A stretch of 64,000 nt of DNA from Salminus brasiliensis (Eukaryota; Chordata; Actinopteri; Characiformes; Bryconidae): NCBI RefSeq assembly GCF_030463535.1, contig NC_132896.1, positions 22,983,709 to 23,047,708 of the forward strand, read 5' to 3'. Position 1 is the first letter of the stretch, and each line of letters begins with the position of its first letter. Positions 1 to 59,126 of the stretch are shown piece after piece. A program made the translations under genes and the position numbers. The notes beneath the pieces are model-generated. The model saw nothing but the letters and a program-made list of their open reading frames with translations, did no database searches and was not told the DNA's origin.

Positions 1-669
1 CTAAACAGATGCTATTTTTTTACTTTTCAGAGAGCCAATGTGGCTGGTTGGCACACAGACAAATGCTACAAGGCTTCTCATTCTTGCATTACACTTTAAA
101 CAATACTCCCAGTTCTTGAAACTTTACCATTGGCTCTGGGCATCCTCTGTTTGTATATTGGGCTTGTTGCTGCAAGTTAAGTGAACTTTTCTGGGAAATA
201 GACTGTCACAAAGCAAAATATATTGTTGGACTAGATGTATTTGACTAATAAAAAACATTTCATCAGCACAACATACCCATTTTATCTTCCAACCCTGCTT
301 ACGCAGACTCTTGGGGTATTGCATTTATGTTTTTCAGTATAGCTTTACTTGGATGCACACACATGGTCAACCATGGTTTCCACTGCCATTAGTTGCTAGT
401 GCATGGCAGCCCTACTAGTGTCTACCCCCCTTGTCCTTCTCCTGTTGTCAGTTTTCCTATTCACAGCACTAACTAGTTCGAATGGATATCGAGTGAAATA
501 ATATAAGAAGACTACAAAATCCTGCACCTAATCATTGGGGTTACACATAGGGCCACAGGGGTAGGCACCTACCTTCTTTAGTGTTTTACTGATTTAAGCC
601 CACAACACCTCCAGAAGGCTCAATAGTGAGGTCTAGCATTTCAGGCCCACTTCCCTCCAAGTTCACTTC

Positions 670-1100
670 ACAAAATGACACTTAACCAACTTCATAACTG
701 TAGAACCACACTGGCTACCAGTCCCATTTGGATTTTATGCACAACTTCAATAACCTTTTACCAACAGCCTTAGCACAAAACATGTATACTCCACTATGCT
801 ACACCTGCACAATCAATCACACACTGCCCTTCCCCACCGAAACTCAGCCCTTCTTATCCACAACCACTGACTAGGTCTTATAGCTACTTATGACAGTTCC
901 TTCATGGCAGGTACGGCAGTTGCATGCCATGTCTCCTCTGACTGTTGTGGAATAAAACTAGTAACCATTTACCTTCTCTTTGGTACTGTGGCATTGCTGA
1001 ATGCTTTCCACAAATCACCTGACCCTAATCCTGCCCTATCACATCTCTGTACTCCAAAGCCCATTTCTGTGATCGCACTGCCATCTCATTACCAGCACAT
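670..1100 (+). repeat. possible fossil LINE rear segment
   Basis: A frame through this stretch reads PHWLPVPFGFYAQLQ and continues with a stop, then an open run ending SHYQHI. HWLPVPF is typical of the region after the RT domain in L2/CR1 elements. The rest is too decayed to confirm. Confidence 0.3.
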
Positions 1101-1699
1101 TTAAATTTCTTATCAAAGCTTGTTAGCAGTAGAATATGACTCTATGAAGTCTTTATGAAGATTATGAAGATTATGAAGTTGTGGTAAATGTTTCAGTGAA
1201 TTCATATGTGGATTTGACCTCACACATGAAGTGTATATGTGCATTACCTGCATTTCACAAGCAAATCTGTTTAGATATGTGTTGAATAATGCCTTGATAA
1301 ACAGAGGTTTCAAAAAAAGCTCAGATAAAAAGCTGTTAATTATCAAATCTCATAAGAAACGGGCACCACAATTCTTAAAGATTTGTAATTTTAATTGAAT
1401 AACTTAATTATCTTTTGACTGTGATAGTGAAAGACGTATTTTGTAAAACAATGCAAAACAAAGCAAAAACACCATGAACTATTATTAGTTATGCACAGCA
1501 TGCTGTTGGGCAATTATACTGTAATTTTACAGTATTAGCCACTCACCTGGTACTGTTGTAGAACTTGCCTCTGAAAAGATAAATAAAGAAGGACACTTAA
1601 CTCAACCCAATACATTGCTAATAGCATCAATGTCAAATAGTGTATTACATATAGTTGTGATCAGAATTTTAAATAAATTCATAACAGGCATAAATGTCA

Positions 1700-2300
1700 T
1701 AGCAATATTGGGCTTTCAATTATTTATTTGAACAATAATTTATTTGAATTTTTCTGGTGCAGAATGGTTGTACAACATACATCTTTAAAGTTTACTTTTT
1801 TAACATAGGCTAAAAAGTTATACATAGAGGGTAAAAAAAAAACATATAGTGCACACTTACTATTTGGGTAAATGTCCATTAGCAAGTTGCACATTGGCCA
1901 GACACTTTTGGTAGCCATCAACAAGTTTCTTGCAGAATTCTGGTTGGATAGAATTTGTAGAGTCCAATTAAATTAATTGCTTTCTTGTCCCAGACAATGG
2001 GGTAGTAGCTACACCTCCCAATAGTGTGTACTTATGTATAATTGTTTTAAGTGATGTTGGAATCTGAAGTTGAGACATTCCTTTCATTTCATTCTTGTGT
2101 AAATCCACAATTATCTTTTTCAGATCTGCACTGAATTGCTTGGACTATGTACTAGTCCATCCAATGAGTGATATCAAACAAATCCTTTTTATGTGGGCAC
2201 AGAGATGCTATCAGCTTTAGTCAACCACTAAAAGGAACTTGGATTTAACTAAGCAAATAGGATAGAGCCTCCCTTTGAATAATTACTGCATGAGTGATTA
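1700..2300. repeat. Tc1-like fossil, shared with 30.2-30.5 kb
   Basis: CCAGACACTTTTGGTAGCCA, CTTGCAGAATTCTGGTTGGA and TAGAGT occur here and, slightly changed, at 30285-30380. They resemble non-coding parts of fish Tc1 elements. No open frame survives. Confidence 0.4.
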
Positions 2301-2499
2301 TGTTTCAGCTGGTAATAAGTTTCTCATCATCAATACAAGATCTTGGGGACAGAAATAAATGTTGTGACATTGCAGAAGCTTGTAGAAACAATGCCAAAGC
2401 AAATATGTGATGTAATCAAAGCTAAAGGCAATTAAAAAAATATTGAATATTGAAAAATATTGAATATTGAGCTTGTCAGTCTGTCCAAAGTGATCATTA

Positions 2500-2896
2500 T
2501 AGAGTTATTGGGACTGGCTACGCCGTCCTGGCTCACCTGCTCTCACTCTGAAACAATCAGCAAGCTTGAAAAGTTCTGCTCACAAACACTCCCACTGTGA
2601 AGTCTCTGGTTTTGATATCTAGTTTCTAAGCATTTTTGTGTATTGGACCTTCTAGTTTGTGGCCTGTTCACTGACTCCTGATTTTGCCTGCTCTTTGATA
2701 GTTACTAGTTTGTATTCTGTGCTGACCCTGAACTGTTTCTTGGATATCCCTTTTCTCTTTTTTGTGATTTGAGGTTCAATAAAGCCTCTACTTGTATCCT
2801 GAACAGTGTGAACAGTTTTTTTTATTAAAGATGTATGCTGTACATTGAGAATTTCCACACTGTGGGACTAATAAAGGATTATCTTATCTTATCTTA
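2500..2896 (+). repeat. retroelement 3' end with (TATCT)n tail
   Basis: It ends in GTGGGACTAATAAAGGATTA and (TTATC)n, the usual end of a group of teleost non-LTR elements. AAAGATGTATGCTGTACA recurs at 31047 as AAAGATGTATGTTGTACA. No protein is recognisable. Confidence 0.4.
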
Positions 2897-3177
2897 CCCT
2901 CATTCCGCTTCAAAAAAGAAGACTCACTGAAATAACACCATGACAGTCATGTCTGTTATGAATGTGTCATGAGATCCAGTCATAACTGTAGCTATATGTA
3001 TTAAGTAAAAAAATGAACTCAAAAATAAGAAGCAGACAGTTAGATGAGAAAGTTAACTTTTCAATGTTCCACCTGGAAACACACGAGCCCCATTGTTAAC
3101 AAATGTATTTTGGAGTTTCAGATTACATTAATAAATCTATTTATTAGGTTTTATTAGTTGTCTGTACTACAACTCAC

Positions 3178-3319
3178 TCTTTCTCAGAATGCGGAAATCT
3201 GCAGAGTCAGGAATTTGCTCATCCTCTCTGTACCAGGACACTTGTAGTGGTGGAGTTCCCCTGATTCTGCACTCCAGTACCACAAGTTGGCCCTTTACTG
3301 TGCTGACATCATGAAGAAG
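3178..3319 (-). CDS. palladin-like exon: first part of I-set Ig domain
   Basis: 47 codons plus one base. LLHDVSTVKGQLVVLECRIR contains the first Ig cysteine and is followed by the core tryptophan in VSWYRED and by DSADFRILRK. Acceptor CCCTGCAG|CTT, donor AGAAAGA|GTGAGT. The second cysteine (expected as FxCxAxN) is on a later exon that I did not find. Confidence 0.8.
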
Positions 3320-6300
3320 CTGCAGGGACAAAATCAGTGTAAACTGTAATACAACAAAATAGGAAGGCCACTTTTACACATTATGTGGCACTTTCTATCA
3401 TATAAATTAATCATATATTTTAAATATTACCTTCACAAATGTTGGTGCAGTACCTCCATTACCTGAGTATTGGCATGGAGTTTGTATCTACAGGGACAAA
3501 ATACAAATAAAATACATATATACACCTCTGGAAAAAATTAAGAGACCACCCCACATTATCAGTTTCTCTGGTTTTACTAGATGTGTTTAGGAAAATTAAC
3601 GTTTGCATTGTATTTCATAAACCATGGACAACATTTCCCCTAAATTCCAAATAGAAATATTGCAATTTAGAGCATTTATTTGCAGAAATAACAACTGCTC
3701 AAAAATGCAAATAAATTATTATAATAATAATTATAATGCAAATAAGTTATTATTTAAATTTAAACAACACAGTACTAATATTTGAACTTTGAGAGCATCC
3801 AAAATTCACTATGGTGAAATAACCTTGACTGCCAATCAATTACAGTTATACAAAACATTAGTATAACATATAAAAAATGTTAATTATGAAAAAATACTAA
3901 AATGCTAACTATAAAGCACATTATTAGTATGTATTATTTCTGCCTTAAAAATTTGTCTTGATTTTGAAACATTTTCTTTATGGCTAAAGTAAAAGTAAAT
4001 TAAGTACATCATGACTTGCTGTACTTCTACTGTGTGTGTCTTTGTGTGTGTGTGTGTGTGTGTCCTTGCACATTGTGTCCATACTCTCTGTGGGCTGATG
4101 CAGAGCGGCTGCACCAGGCTAGAGTGTCTCTGCTGGAGAGTAGTGGAGGAAGAAGAAGAAGAAGAGGAGGAGTAGGAAGAGGTTTCTCGAGAGCAGGAGG
4201 AGATGGTTACAGACATGGTGGAGGTCTTTTTCTGGACCCTGGAAGCAGGTGTTCATAATAGATCATGATAAAAAAGATAACAGAAGATAAGCTTGAAAAA
4301 TACCTATCACAATACATTTAATTTAGATGTTTTATAATAGTCTAAATTGACAAGACTTCAGACTGTTTCTGTTTCCTGACTGCCTGTTGTTTGATGTGAG
4401 TGCTTTCACTCTGTATGATGTAAAGATTTGACATTACATTTATAACATTTCTCATTTCACATATAATGGAATGAATCGGACACATCAGTATTAAACATAC
4501 ATTTTATAATTTCAGCAAAAGACACAATGACTTTCCCAATGCTAAATCTTGTGTGAGATTCATTGATTGTGAGATATTCAGTGTCGTTTAGGGAGGCAGA
4601 CAATGTTAATTCTGCAACAAAAGTGACATATTAAAGAAGGTGGGCCAATATTTCAACACTAATTGGATTGACCACACAGTTCTTTTATAATTACAGTTAG
4701 TTCACATCTAATGATAATTTGTGTTGGCAAAAGAGAGCTCTCTCTTACTGTGCCATATTCCAGATGCCAGGCAACGCTGTTTGCACCCACTTGTTACTGC
4801 CTAAAACAGAGTAAGTAAAACATCCACCAAAGACACCAGTTGTACATGTGCTGAATATACAGGGTAAATAACACAGGACAACAATTTATTTTAACAGTAC
4901 TGTCATTCAGTCATGTTCTGGAAGATAACATTTTGAATAATAAAAAGTCTCATATGACAACCGTGAGTATTCACTTTATGACTATTAGTCTCAATCTAGC
5001 TTTTTTGAAAGTGTGTCTTTTTGTTGTGAAACAGTACTTCGTTGTGAATTAAACAAAAGTGAATGTTTTGAAATACGTGTTAAGTCCTTAAACATGATTA
5101 AAAATGTCAAACACAAATTAGACACATATTAAAAGTATTTTTTTTGTTTTTGATTTTGTTGGCTCCAAACAAATTTGAATGTTGCATCAGAGAGCAACAA
5201 GACACTTCAATATGCAAAGCATGAAGACAACATATATCATGTGGTAGTCTTAAAGCAACAGCATGGGAGCACCACATTCATGATATTCACCAGCGAATTT
5301 GAATAAACTTCTGTATCACATGTTTAAATATATTCATAGACAACATATTATTTCATTTGTACAGTTACTTCAGTTAATCCTGCTGTTAAATGTCTATCTA
5401 TAGTATCTCCTGTACATATTAATTTAAACCAGATTAACTGTATGAGAGCTAATCATTATTGTTTAACTTTCACATTAATCCATAGCAACATTAAGTCAAA
5501 ATATTGTCCATTACTGTTTTCTGTATACGTATGCTGGTGCTTGGGCATTTAAACTGTGAAGTAAGATAGAGAGAACCCAGCAGAAACCTGAGCAGAGTGC
5601 ACTGGGCTAATTTTGTTGCCCTTTTGCATGTTGGATTTAGAAACACATGGTGTAGGATAAATCTTCCCCCTCCCGTCCTGGAATGTCACTGTGACAACAT
5701 GGTCCACAACTGCCCAGAGACCTTTATTCTCTTAATGAACCCTTATGTGCTGGCATGGCTTATATACAGCATTTGAATCATTTGAATGAGACAATGGAGC
5801 TGGAAAAGGGACACATTTTGAGTTGACAGTCAATTCAAAAATCTATTTAAATAATTACAATTAATGTATTGTTGAATAATACTCACATCTACTACTAATA
5901 ATACTTTCATTTAATTTGAAATATGACACAAATACCTAAAGATACAGTTCTGAAGATTTCAAAACAGATATCTCAGGAAACAACTAAACAGAATGCTTAC
6001 ATCAGAGCTAACATGGATACTATTAGAAGACAACTTTAAAGAAGTCAGGGTTTAACAACAAATTGTTGTTATGACCACAAACAAGACCAGAGACTGCTCT
6101 GAACCCATCACAACGCCTGCTTACTGATGTCTGCATATTGTGTCAACATTATTTGTTCATTTTGAGTCCCCCTTATGAAAGAGGATAACTGCAATAATCT
6201 GTAAAAGAAATCTGTATACGTTTCTTCAATTCAAATATTTTAATGGGTTAAATGATATAATAACTAAAAAAAATAGATATATTATTTCACATTTAATATT

Positions 6301-8314
6301 TTAAATTACGATTTAAATTAAACTTTATACTGCATTGTCACTATGAATTGTCAAGTATTGTTATCAGTTTTCAATCATGCCAAACTTGGTTACATTAAAG
6401 GTTAGGATTATGTGTATTGTTATGTAACCATAAAGGTGTTTAATGTTTAAAGTTAGCATGTGAGCAAGAAACTCTTAACTTGCCCTTGGAGAAATCTATA
6501 CATAACCTAAATATTTACTGTTTCTATATTAATGTCATTCAATTATCTGGGAAAATATGTTAAATAATATTAACATATTAAATAATATGCATAATAATAT
6601 ATGATATATGATGGACATGCATCATCCAGGATGATAGTAAGAAGCTTTTAGTACACAAATATCTAAAAGCTGAACATTTATATGTACACAGCAAAACATG
6701 CACTTGCATGCATGAACTAAATTGGACTCAGAAGTAATTAACATTCAACTCAATGTTAAGACAATGTTTACAAATTAAAACATGTCAGCTTATTGCCTCC
6801 CAGAATCTACTGATGTTTACAATGTATTTCTGTTGGCATTGTCAACATGTAGTGCTCTTAATTACTAATTAGAAGTTAATATTGTCAATATGAACCAAAC
6901 AAATAAATATGGCAAATCAGACTGGAACCTTTATTTGTGGCCATCTTAAGACCTATTCAGACAGGACTAGTTGTACATGGAGAGGTGTGGTAATGAAATT
7001 CTAATGATTTTAGTCTTGCCTGAATGCGCCATGTCAGTTGTTTTTATGGGCTGCGTTAATCCCCATATCACTAAAGTTCGGCGCCTCTTACATGCTGTAA
7101 AACAAGCCATAAAATAATCTCCGGTTATATTAATTCCATGCGAATCAACATATGGGTAAATATTTGGTCATATCCTGTGGAGGCTTTTTTCTCCAGTATG
7201 GATGTACTTAAGGAGGCATTTAGTTGTGCATGGCAGAGATACCTTGGATCATTATAGATACCTGGCTTATAAGATTGGGTATCATCACGTTTTTTTGGAA
7301 GTTATTTATGTCAAGATTTCTCATCTGTGCAAATCAATAATACATTTCACTGAATATTACATTACTCCACCACCCCATGTAAATTGAATCCCATCTAAAT
7401 AGGACTTCATCATGGATCATCAGCTTTTTTTTTAAATGATCAGTCTCCTAATTTGAATTCTCTGATAAATAATTACTGTATACACTGTATACATTAAATT
7501 CATATTTTTGTGCATAACACCACAAACAAACATGGACACAACAAAAGTGTTTTCTGCAACCAATATTAGTATATATACAACAATATTATCCATAAATTCA
7601 ACACTACTTTTTAAATAAAATATACTTATATTTATTCAAGTTACTTTTACTTTTTCATCAAATGAATGTTAATCTGTTCCAATTGTACAAGTATGCATGA
7701 AATTAATAATTAAAAATGTTTTTTTTCACACTTAATACAATTCTATACTTCAATTAACTTTTTTTTTTTTAAAATTAGAGCATTCGATCAAGCTATTGAC
7801 AAACAAAAAAATGTATGTCTCAGTGTTCCAGTTCTATAAAAAGTATGAAATGTATTTGTTTTATTATGCTGTCTGCCTATTTCACAAGACATCTTGGTTA
7901 GAAGAATGTGCTGTACATAAAATGCAAATCTTGTTGATTAGTACTAGAAAAGAAACGGCACATGTTAATGTTTCAGTATGGGTTTTCACATGTGACATGC
8001 CCAACACATAAAATGCAAAAGTATACGCAATACACTTTATAGTTTGTGTCATAAACGTCCTCTGGGATCAAACTACAAATATCTAGGCAAAAGGACTACA
8101 CAACATTTTACACACTTACCACTAAAAGGTAACTAATTTTCAACAAACAACTAAGAATGTTAGCTTTAAAAGAGACATTTCCCACCCCATGTGAAACCAG
8201 AATCCTTACTGCTGCCTCTCCTTGTGGGGCCAGTAACAATGCCACCGGGCAGACGAGGGACTGAAAGGACACTGAGCGTTGTCCTTCTTGTTCCTCTCAC
8301 TGGCAGGTTGCTGT
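3178..8314 (-). CDS. palladin/myopalladin-like immunoglobulin protein, partial gene (four exons)
   Basis: Four exons (8210-8314, 4085-4238, 3431-3487, 3178-3319) join in frame. The product runs from a short low-complexity segment through QKKTSTMSVTISS, a serine run, and an I-set Ig domain with LVVLECRIRGTPPLQVSWY and DSADFRIL. This order matches palladin (QKKTTSVSLTI..., then an Ig domain with VVLECRVRGAPPLQV and DSPDFRIL). Palladins bind alpha-actinin and actin in stress fibres and sarcomeres. No start codon, no upstream exons and no second half of the Ig domain were found. The nrk 3' end lies at ~11080 on the same strand, so the 5' end should lie in 8.3-11 kb unless the genes overlap. It could be palld, mypn or a fish-specific relative; a decayed copy is not excluded. 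Confidence 0.65.
3431..3487 (-). CDS. palladin-like exon: linker into Ig domain
   Basis: 19 residues, IQTPCQYSGNGGTAPTFVK, phase 0 at both ends. The end TAPTFVK corresponds to the PPVFTK that opens the palladin Ig domain. Acceptor CCCTGTAG|ATA, donor AAG|GTAATA. Confidence 0.72.
3520..3800. repeat. Tc1/MITE inverted-repeat remnant
   Basis: ACCTCTGGAAAAAATTAAGA and the GACCACCCCACA that follows match the terminal repeat of a common fish Tc1 MITE. The other end was not found in the AT-rich sequence after it. It lies in the palladin-like intron. Confidence 0.4.
4031..4063. repeat. (TG)n microsatellite
   Basis: A TG run directly after the donor side of the palladin-like exon 4085-4238; on the gene strand it is (CA)n about 20 bases into the intron. 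Confidence 0.92.
4085..4238 (-). CDS. palladin-like exon: QKKTS motif and serine run
   Basis: 51 codons after one completing base: VQKKTSTMSVTISSCSRETS, then a run of nine serines, and LVQPLCISPQR at donor AGA|GTATGG. The pattern QKKT-S-SVTI-SS...VQPL follows palladin. The serine run is coded by a TCT/TCC repeat that reads as AAG/AGG on the plus strand and gives an antisense open frame. An in-frame ATG with a CCACC context (at 4215-4217) could start a short isoform. Confidence 0.68.
4239..8209. other. palladin-like intron, nothing else recognised
   Basis: AT-rich sequence without open frames that resemble a protein and without a repeat I could name. Confidence 0.5.
8210..8314 (-). CDS. palladin-like candidate upstream exon
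   Basis: 34 codons (QQPASERNKKDNAQCPFSPS then a basic, aromatic-rich end) between acceptor CTGTATAG|A and donor GCA|GTAAGG. Its two trailing bases complete a Gln with the first base of exon 4085-4238, giving ERQ-Q-VQKKTS. A second frame through it is also open but does not join. Support is splice signals and phase only. Confidence 0.4.
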
Positions 8315-8769
8315 CTATACAGATACTAAAATGAAGGATGGAGGCAGAGACCGTAAAACTGGTAAACTAAGTACACCACCTTTACAGAAGAGTTTGCCTG
8401 AGTGGGTGGGAGAAAGTAAGGAAGTAAGCGCAAGCACACCTCTAAGGTTACAGTTTCATCTTTCAACAGAGCTGACTCCACAGTTAGTAAACTAAACACT
8501 CAGGTCTCAAATATAGCACATGTCCATACACTTCCTGCCACAGAGACAGAAATAGTACATGGAACAAGCTGCAAAGGAAGAGTGCCTCTTTGTGGCAAAA
8601 TTAAAAACATATTTGCAAACATAATTGAAAAACTTTAATAAGTCAAGTCAACATTGCAAAATTGGAATGCTTTCGCTTTAACTGAAGATGAAAAACATAA
8701 ATTGTACATTCTCGGGGAAAAAAACAGTTGTATATAGACAAAGCTAAATGAGCCTTTGTAAGAGCCAAA

Positions 8770-9570
8770 TAGCTGGGAGCGGGGGCGGTTTCGGTCCGCG
8801 GTCCGCAGGCTCCTTGGGACTTTTACGTTGATGTTTGGTTAATTTCAATGTTCATAGTCTTTCCTCTCGTTTGTTTGTCACAAAGGACTTTTATGTTGAC
8901 AGCCGTTGGTGTAAGACGCCATGTTTTCTGTTCAGTTCATGTGGTGTTCATTCCCGTAATGAGTTCTGATTTGGTTCACCTGAGAGCTGGGGTACAAAGG
9001 GAGCAAACACTATGGTCTCGTCGCCGAGAATTGTTCTTGCGACGCCAAGCTGTATGGTTGGCTTCATGTCACGAGATTTCTAGGAGAATCTGTGGGGTTC
9101 GATAGTATACGCTCTAGAAGAGCCGTTTCACGTTCAGAGGGAGTTCGCTTTCTGGTTCACCGGTTGGTCGCCGGTGGGATTCGGCGTCCGGTTCCCTCGT
9201 ATTCTAGTCGTGTAAGTTTATTAGCGCTTGACGAGCGCGGTTTTGGGGTGAGGTTTGTTTTTGCTAGTTTCTCCTATTTCTTTATGTTCTAGTCTTCCTC
9301 CCTCCGTTTGATTTGCCCCGTCTCGCTTTGCCCCCTGGCTACTTTCCAGCCTCCGGTAGCCTTTACGGTTTAGCCCCATTTCAGTTGTCCCGAGTTCGTT
9401 TTCTGTTTCTGGTTTGGACCCTGTACTTTGCTGCCATGTTTTGTTCGTTTGTTTGGTTCTCTCATTAAAACATTATCTTGCATTGCACTGTCCCTGCGAG
9501 TGTTCCCTTGTCTCGCCTTATCTGTTTTAATCTGCTTCTCCAGATGCCACTGTTGCACTCACAATAAACA
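8770..9570 (+). repeat. GC-richer LTR-like repeat
   Basis: The block is richer in GC and CpG than its AT-rich surroundings. It shares AGCGC(T/C)TGAC(G/T)AGCGCGG, TTTGCCC and CCCTGCGAGTGTTC, in the same order, with 16150-16680, and has ATTAAAA before the last motif. It is probably a retroelement LTR; no coding part is seen. Confidence 0.45.
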
Positions 9571-11087
9571 AAGCCATGAATATGTGCTCCCCTTTTAAAA
9601 GTTTGATGCGATTTGTATTGTAAAAAGTTTCTGAACCATTTGTGTTCATGGCATTTCTGTGAAATGTCAATACATTTGGTTTAAAACTATTTTTGTATGG
9701 AATCTATTGTTAACTGATCTCTTTAAAGTCTTCATGTAATTTAGAATGACCACTCATCATGTGGTGCGATCAACTGTATCAGTAACTGTAATAAATTCTA
9801 AAAACAAAATTAATTTCTCTAGCTAAAAATATTAATTGCTGATGCAGTGCTTAAGTAATGCAAAACCTTTTTTAATAAACATAATGAGACATTGCAAAAA
9901 AGTGGAGCATGTTGAGGAAATTAATCAATTTTAATAGGAATCTGGGTTGCATCACTTGACACTTTGTAAGGCCACATCCAATTCATCTGGATGAACAAAC
10001 ATTAATATTTGAACGATTGTGCTATATTCTCTTATTTTTACTATTTCAAAATTGTTTCTTGAAACTGATCAAGTTTGATAACATTATCAACATTTTTTTT
10101 GAAGTAAAACAATGTATGCAGCATATAAAGATTAAAACACCACTTATTTAAATAGTTTATTGTGGGTTGATAAATTTAACTGGAAAGAAATGGAAATTAA
10201 GTTCAAGATCTTTCACCTGATTTTGTTAGTACTGTGAAAATCTGATAAATCTTCCTAAAATGTCCAATAGAACATGTTAGAAAACATTCAAACATGCACA
10301 GATCATAATAAAATTAGATTTGCATGATTATGCACATTAACTGTAACAATGATGCTATTTAAAAATCATTCATATGGCTTGTACAGTAGTAGTACTAATG
10401 TAGGAAGCCTACATTAGATACAACACAAAATAAAGACATAAACATTTGTTTTAAAACAAGATTTTGATAGTTTAACCTAACCGAAAAGTAGAAAATACAT
10501 ATAAAACAGTGCAACTAATATGTACATTCACTGCTGTACACACAAATGGAAGACGGTAATGTAAACATTGCAAACTTAAGTATCTTGATATTTTTTTTAA
10601 CAAATGGCAAGTATTTGTTTTATTTGTATCGGCTAAGGTAGACCGATAAAACATACATAATATTGTTTCAGAAACCACTGTTTAATACTTTGACAACTTA
10701 CGTGAAAACTCCATATTTATAAATAATAATCTATCCTTATTATAACTAACAGCTGATAAAACAGTAGGGCATAGTATGTAATCATGAGTGTATTGGGATG
10801 ATCAAATGTAAAAATGATATTACTGACATATGTTAGGCCTAATAAAAAAATTAGGCAAAGTGCACATAATTTGAAGTTTATTGTACTACACAAACTTTGT
10901 ATGTGACAGCATACTCATACATCAAACAATCAAAATCAGCATCTGGTAATATGTCAGTTGATTATGCAATGATTTAGCAAAATCAGCACAATATCAGGAC
11001 ACTGCTTATTGCAAGCCTCGGAAATGCAACATTCCCCATAATTCAATAAACTGTCAGCTGTATGTAAATTAGCTGTCAGTCCTATTC
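9571..11087. other. spacer between nrk 3' end and palladin-like gene
   Basis: AT-rich, no recognisable gene or repeat. The missing 5' exon of the palladin-like gene may be hidden here or in 8315-8770. Confidence 0.4.
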
Positions 11088-11102
11088 TTTATTCTTTTTA
11101 TT
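11088..11102 (-). terminator. candidate nrk poly(A) signals
   Basis: Two AATAAA hexamers on the minus strand (11088-11093 and 11097-11102) lie about 210-225 bases past the nrk stop codon. Cleavage would fall near 11070, leaving a short 3' UTR. The site is inferred from the hexamers only. Confidence 0.45.
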
Positions 11103-11312
11103 CTATTCTTTTCTGTGGCAGATATCATTATAGAAGCAAATTCAGTTAGATTTGTTAGTTGAAAAACAAAGTGTAATCTTATTTTGGTTAATTGGGACAG
11201 GTACTACTTTTGCATTGTGATACTTCATTTTGTTTTCCTACTTCTTCTTGATCAGTTTTTCTTGCATTCTACCCTGAGCAAAGTTCTTTTCAAGAAATCA
11301 TGATCCAAGAAA

Positions 11313-57163
<45,851 letters not shown>

Positions 57164-57430
57164 TTTAGCGAGTCACTCGGCCCATCAACAAGACAGAAAC
57201 TAGCTAGTAGTGATAACTTAAAAAAAACGTTTGTCACCGTTTCTGTCCATTCTTCTGAGAGACTGTAGACAAATCCTGGAAGCGCTCGTCCAGCCAAACC
57301 CGGAACACGCTCAGGAAACCGAAAATGTGCCCCTCCTCTGCATGTGAAAGTAGCTAGCTACATTTCAGCTGTTTTCTTTATAAAGATGTTTTGTTTCAAA
57401 GGGTACGACGCTACAAATGATCCTCGAATC
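57164..57430 (-). promoter_or_regulatory. probable nrk 5' UTR / promoter region
   Basis: The stretch just upstream of the nrk ATG is less AT-rich than its surroundings, with scattered CpGs and no clear TATA box, as for a broad vertebrate promoter. The transcription start cannot be placed. A non-coding first exon further upstream is possible. Confidence 0.3.
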
Positions 57431-59086
57431 ATCCCTTTTCAGTACGATTTAAGCTGCTGGAGCTAGTTGCTTGTTTGCTGTTTTTTGAACACGTAGCTAC
57501 CTTTTGAAAGCGTTCACATAAATAAGGAAGAACGTAACTATAATTATCACCTTCTCTAGCTGTAAGTGTAACAGGTCGTACACCGTGCGTGGTTAATGAA
57601 CCTCTTTCATGACTGTCACTCTTCAGTCCACCGTGACCCAAGGCTAGAGAACCCAGCCTGAGCAACAGTGGACCTATAAACTGTGTGCAGGCTACAGAGG
57701 GGGCTTTATTAAGACGAAGCACACGCAGGACGTATGATTTAGGAAACGGAGTTGCTTTGAAATAAAAGGAAAACGAGCTGTAATACAATAAGTACAATTT
57801 CTAGCGTGTTGTATTAAACTGTTGTAATAAATCAGTGCAGGTATAAGAAAGCTAGAATTTTGCCATCTTCGTAGTGTGCTTTTGCTTACTGCCAACACAA
57901 GGACGTGAGCGCCAATGAACGTAAGAAAAATCTGATAAAGCTGATAAACAATAACACAATTGTCAGAGACATCGGCCAATTTTACCAAAATCAACTGTTG
58001 GAGAAATTATTAAAGACATAGTAAATTCTTTTTTATCTTCAAACATTTTGACATTCATACTCCTGGTAGCGTTTTGTTAAAACAAGTGATTTGTCCAACA
58101 AAAACTGTTTAATGCCAATAAATGACGCGGGACATGTTCCAACTGAAGTTTGTGCGCCCCCAAGAGTTTAAAAAATATGTTCTGCGTCTGTAGCCAAATC
58201 CGCATGTTTGCTTGATTCTCAACTAGAGGGATTTTCCTCTTTATTACGTACGATAGACGGCAAATTTCCAAATATTGACTTTGCGGAAAAAGATCACGTG
58301 GAAAGATTAGCTTGTATAAAATGGCAAGAGTAAAGCCTAGGATCAATAGCATACCACCTTATTTGTAAAACATGGTGCTGGGGCTGATACAAACTATGTC
58401 TCCTCCATATTCATCGACGATCGGTGATCAGCAGTAGCAACATGAATTCTGATGTGTATAGAAATATCAGCTCATGTTCATGGAAATGGCCTCAAACTCA
58501 CTGGTCAGCTATTTATACTATTGGAGTTCTTCAAAGTTTAAATCAGACTGACTACTGATCTGAATGCAATTGACATTTCCTTTCACATGACGAATAACAA
58601 CTTGAGGGGGCTAGCCTCTAAAACAAGCAGGAGCTAAAGTAAAGACCGCATCCAAGAGCATCACCAACACCTGGTGATTTTCAGACATTTTGCATGCAAA
58701 GGATAAACATGTAAATACTAAAGACCAATGTACTCTACATGCCAATAAAATGCCTCAAACATTGTATAAACTGTTGTAATTTCTACAAGGGAAAACTTGC
58801 TTCCTTAATTAATATGTGAGCTGAACCACATTAACTGTTTGCATTGTAAACTGAGTACACCTTTAAAACTGTACAGAGACAAATACATAATATCCTAATA
58901 GATTTACAGTGTACACTACTTATTGCTAATAGGTTACACCTAACACCGCTGGCAAGGATTTAAATTTGGTGATTTAAAAAAAATGTCCTAATAGGTAGCC
59001 AAAAAGTGGCCTAATAGGAATACTTCGTTGGGAAATGGTTTCATGAAAATAATAAGTCTACAAAATAGTGATCATATAATCTAATG

Positions 59087-59126
<40 letters not shown>

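Noticed and set aside
4016..4258. Plus-strand 80-codon frame with RRRRRGG
   Set aside because: It is the antisense of the palladin-like serine exon and runs into a (TG)n repeat; the minus strand has matching splice sites and homology.
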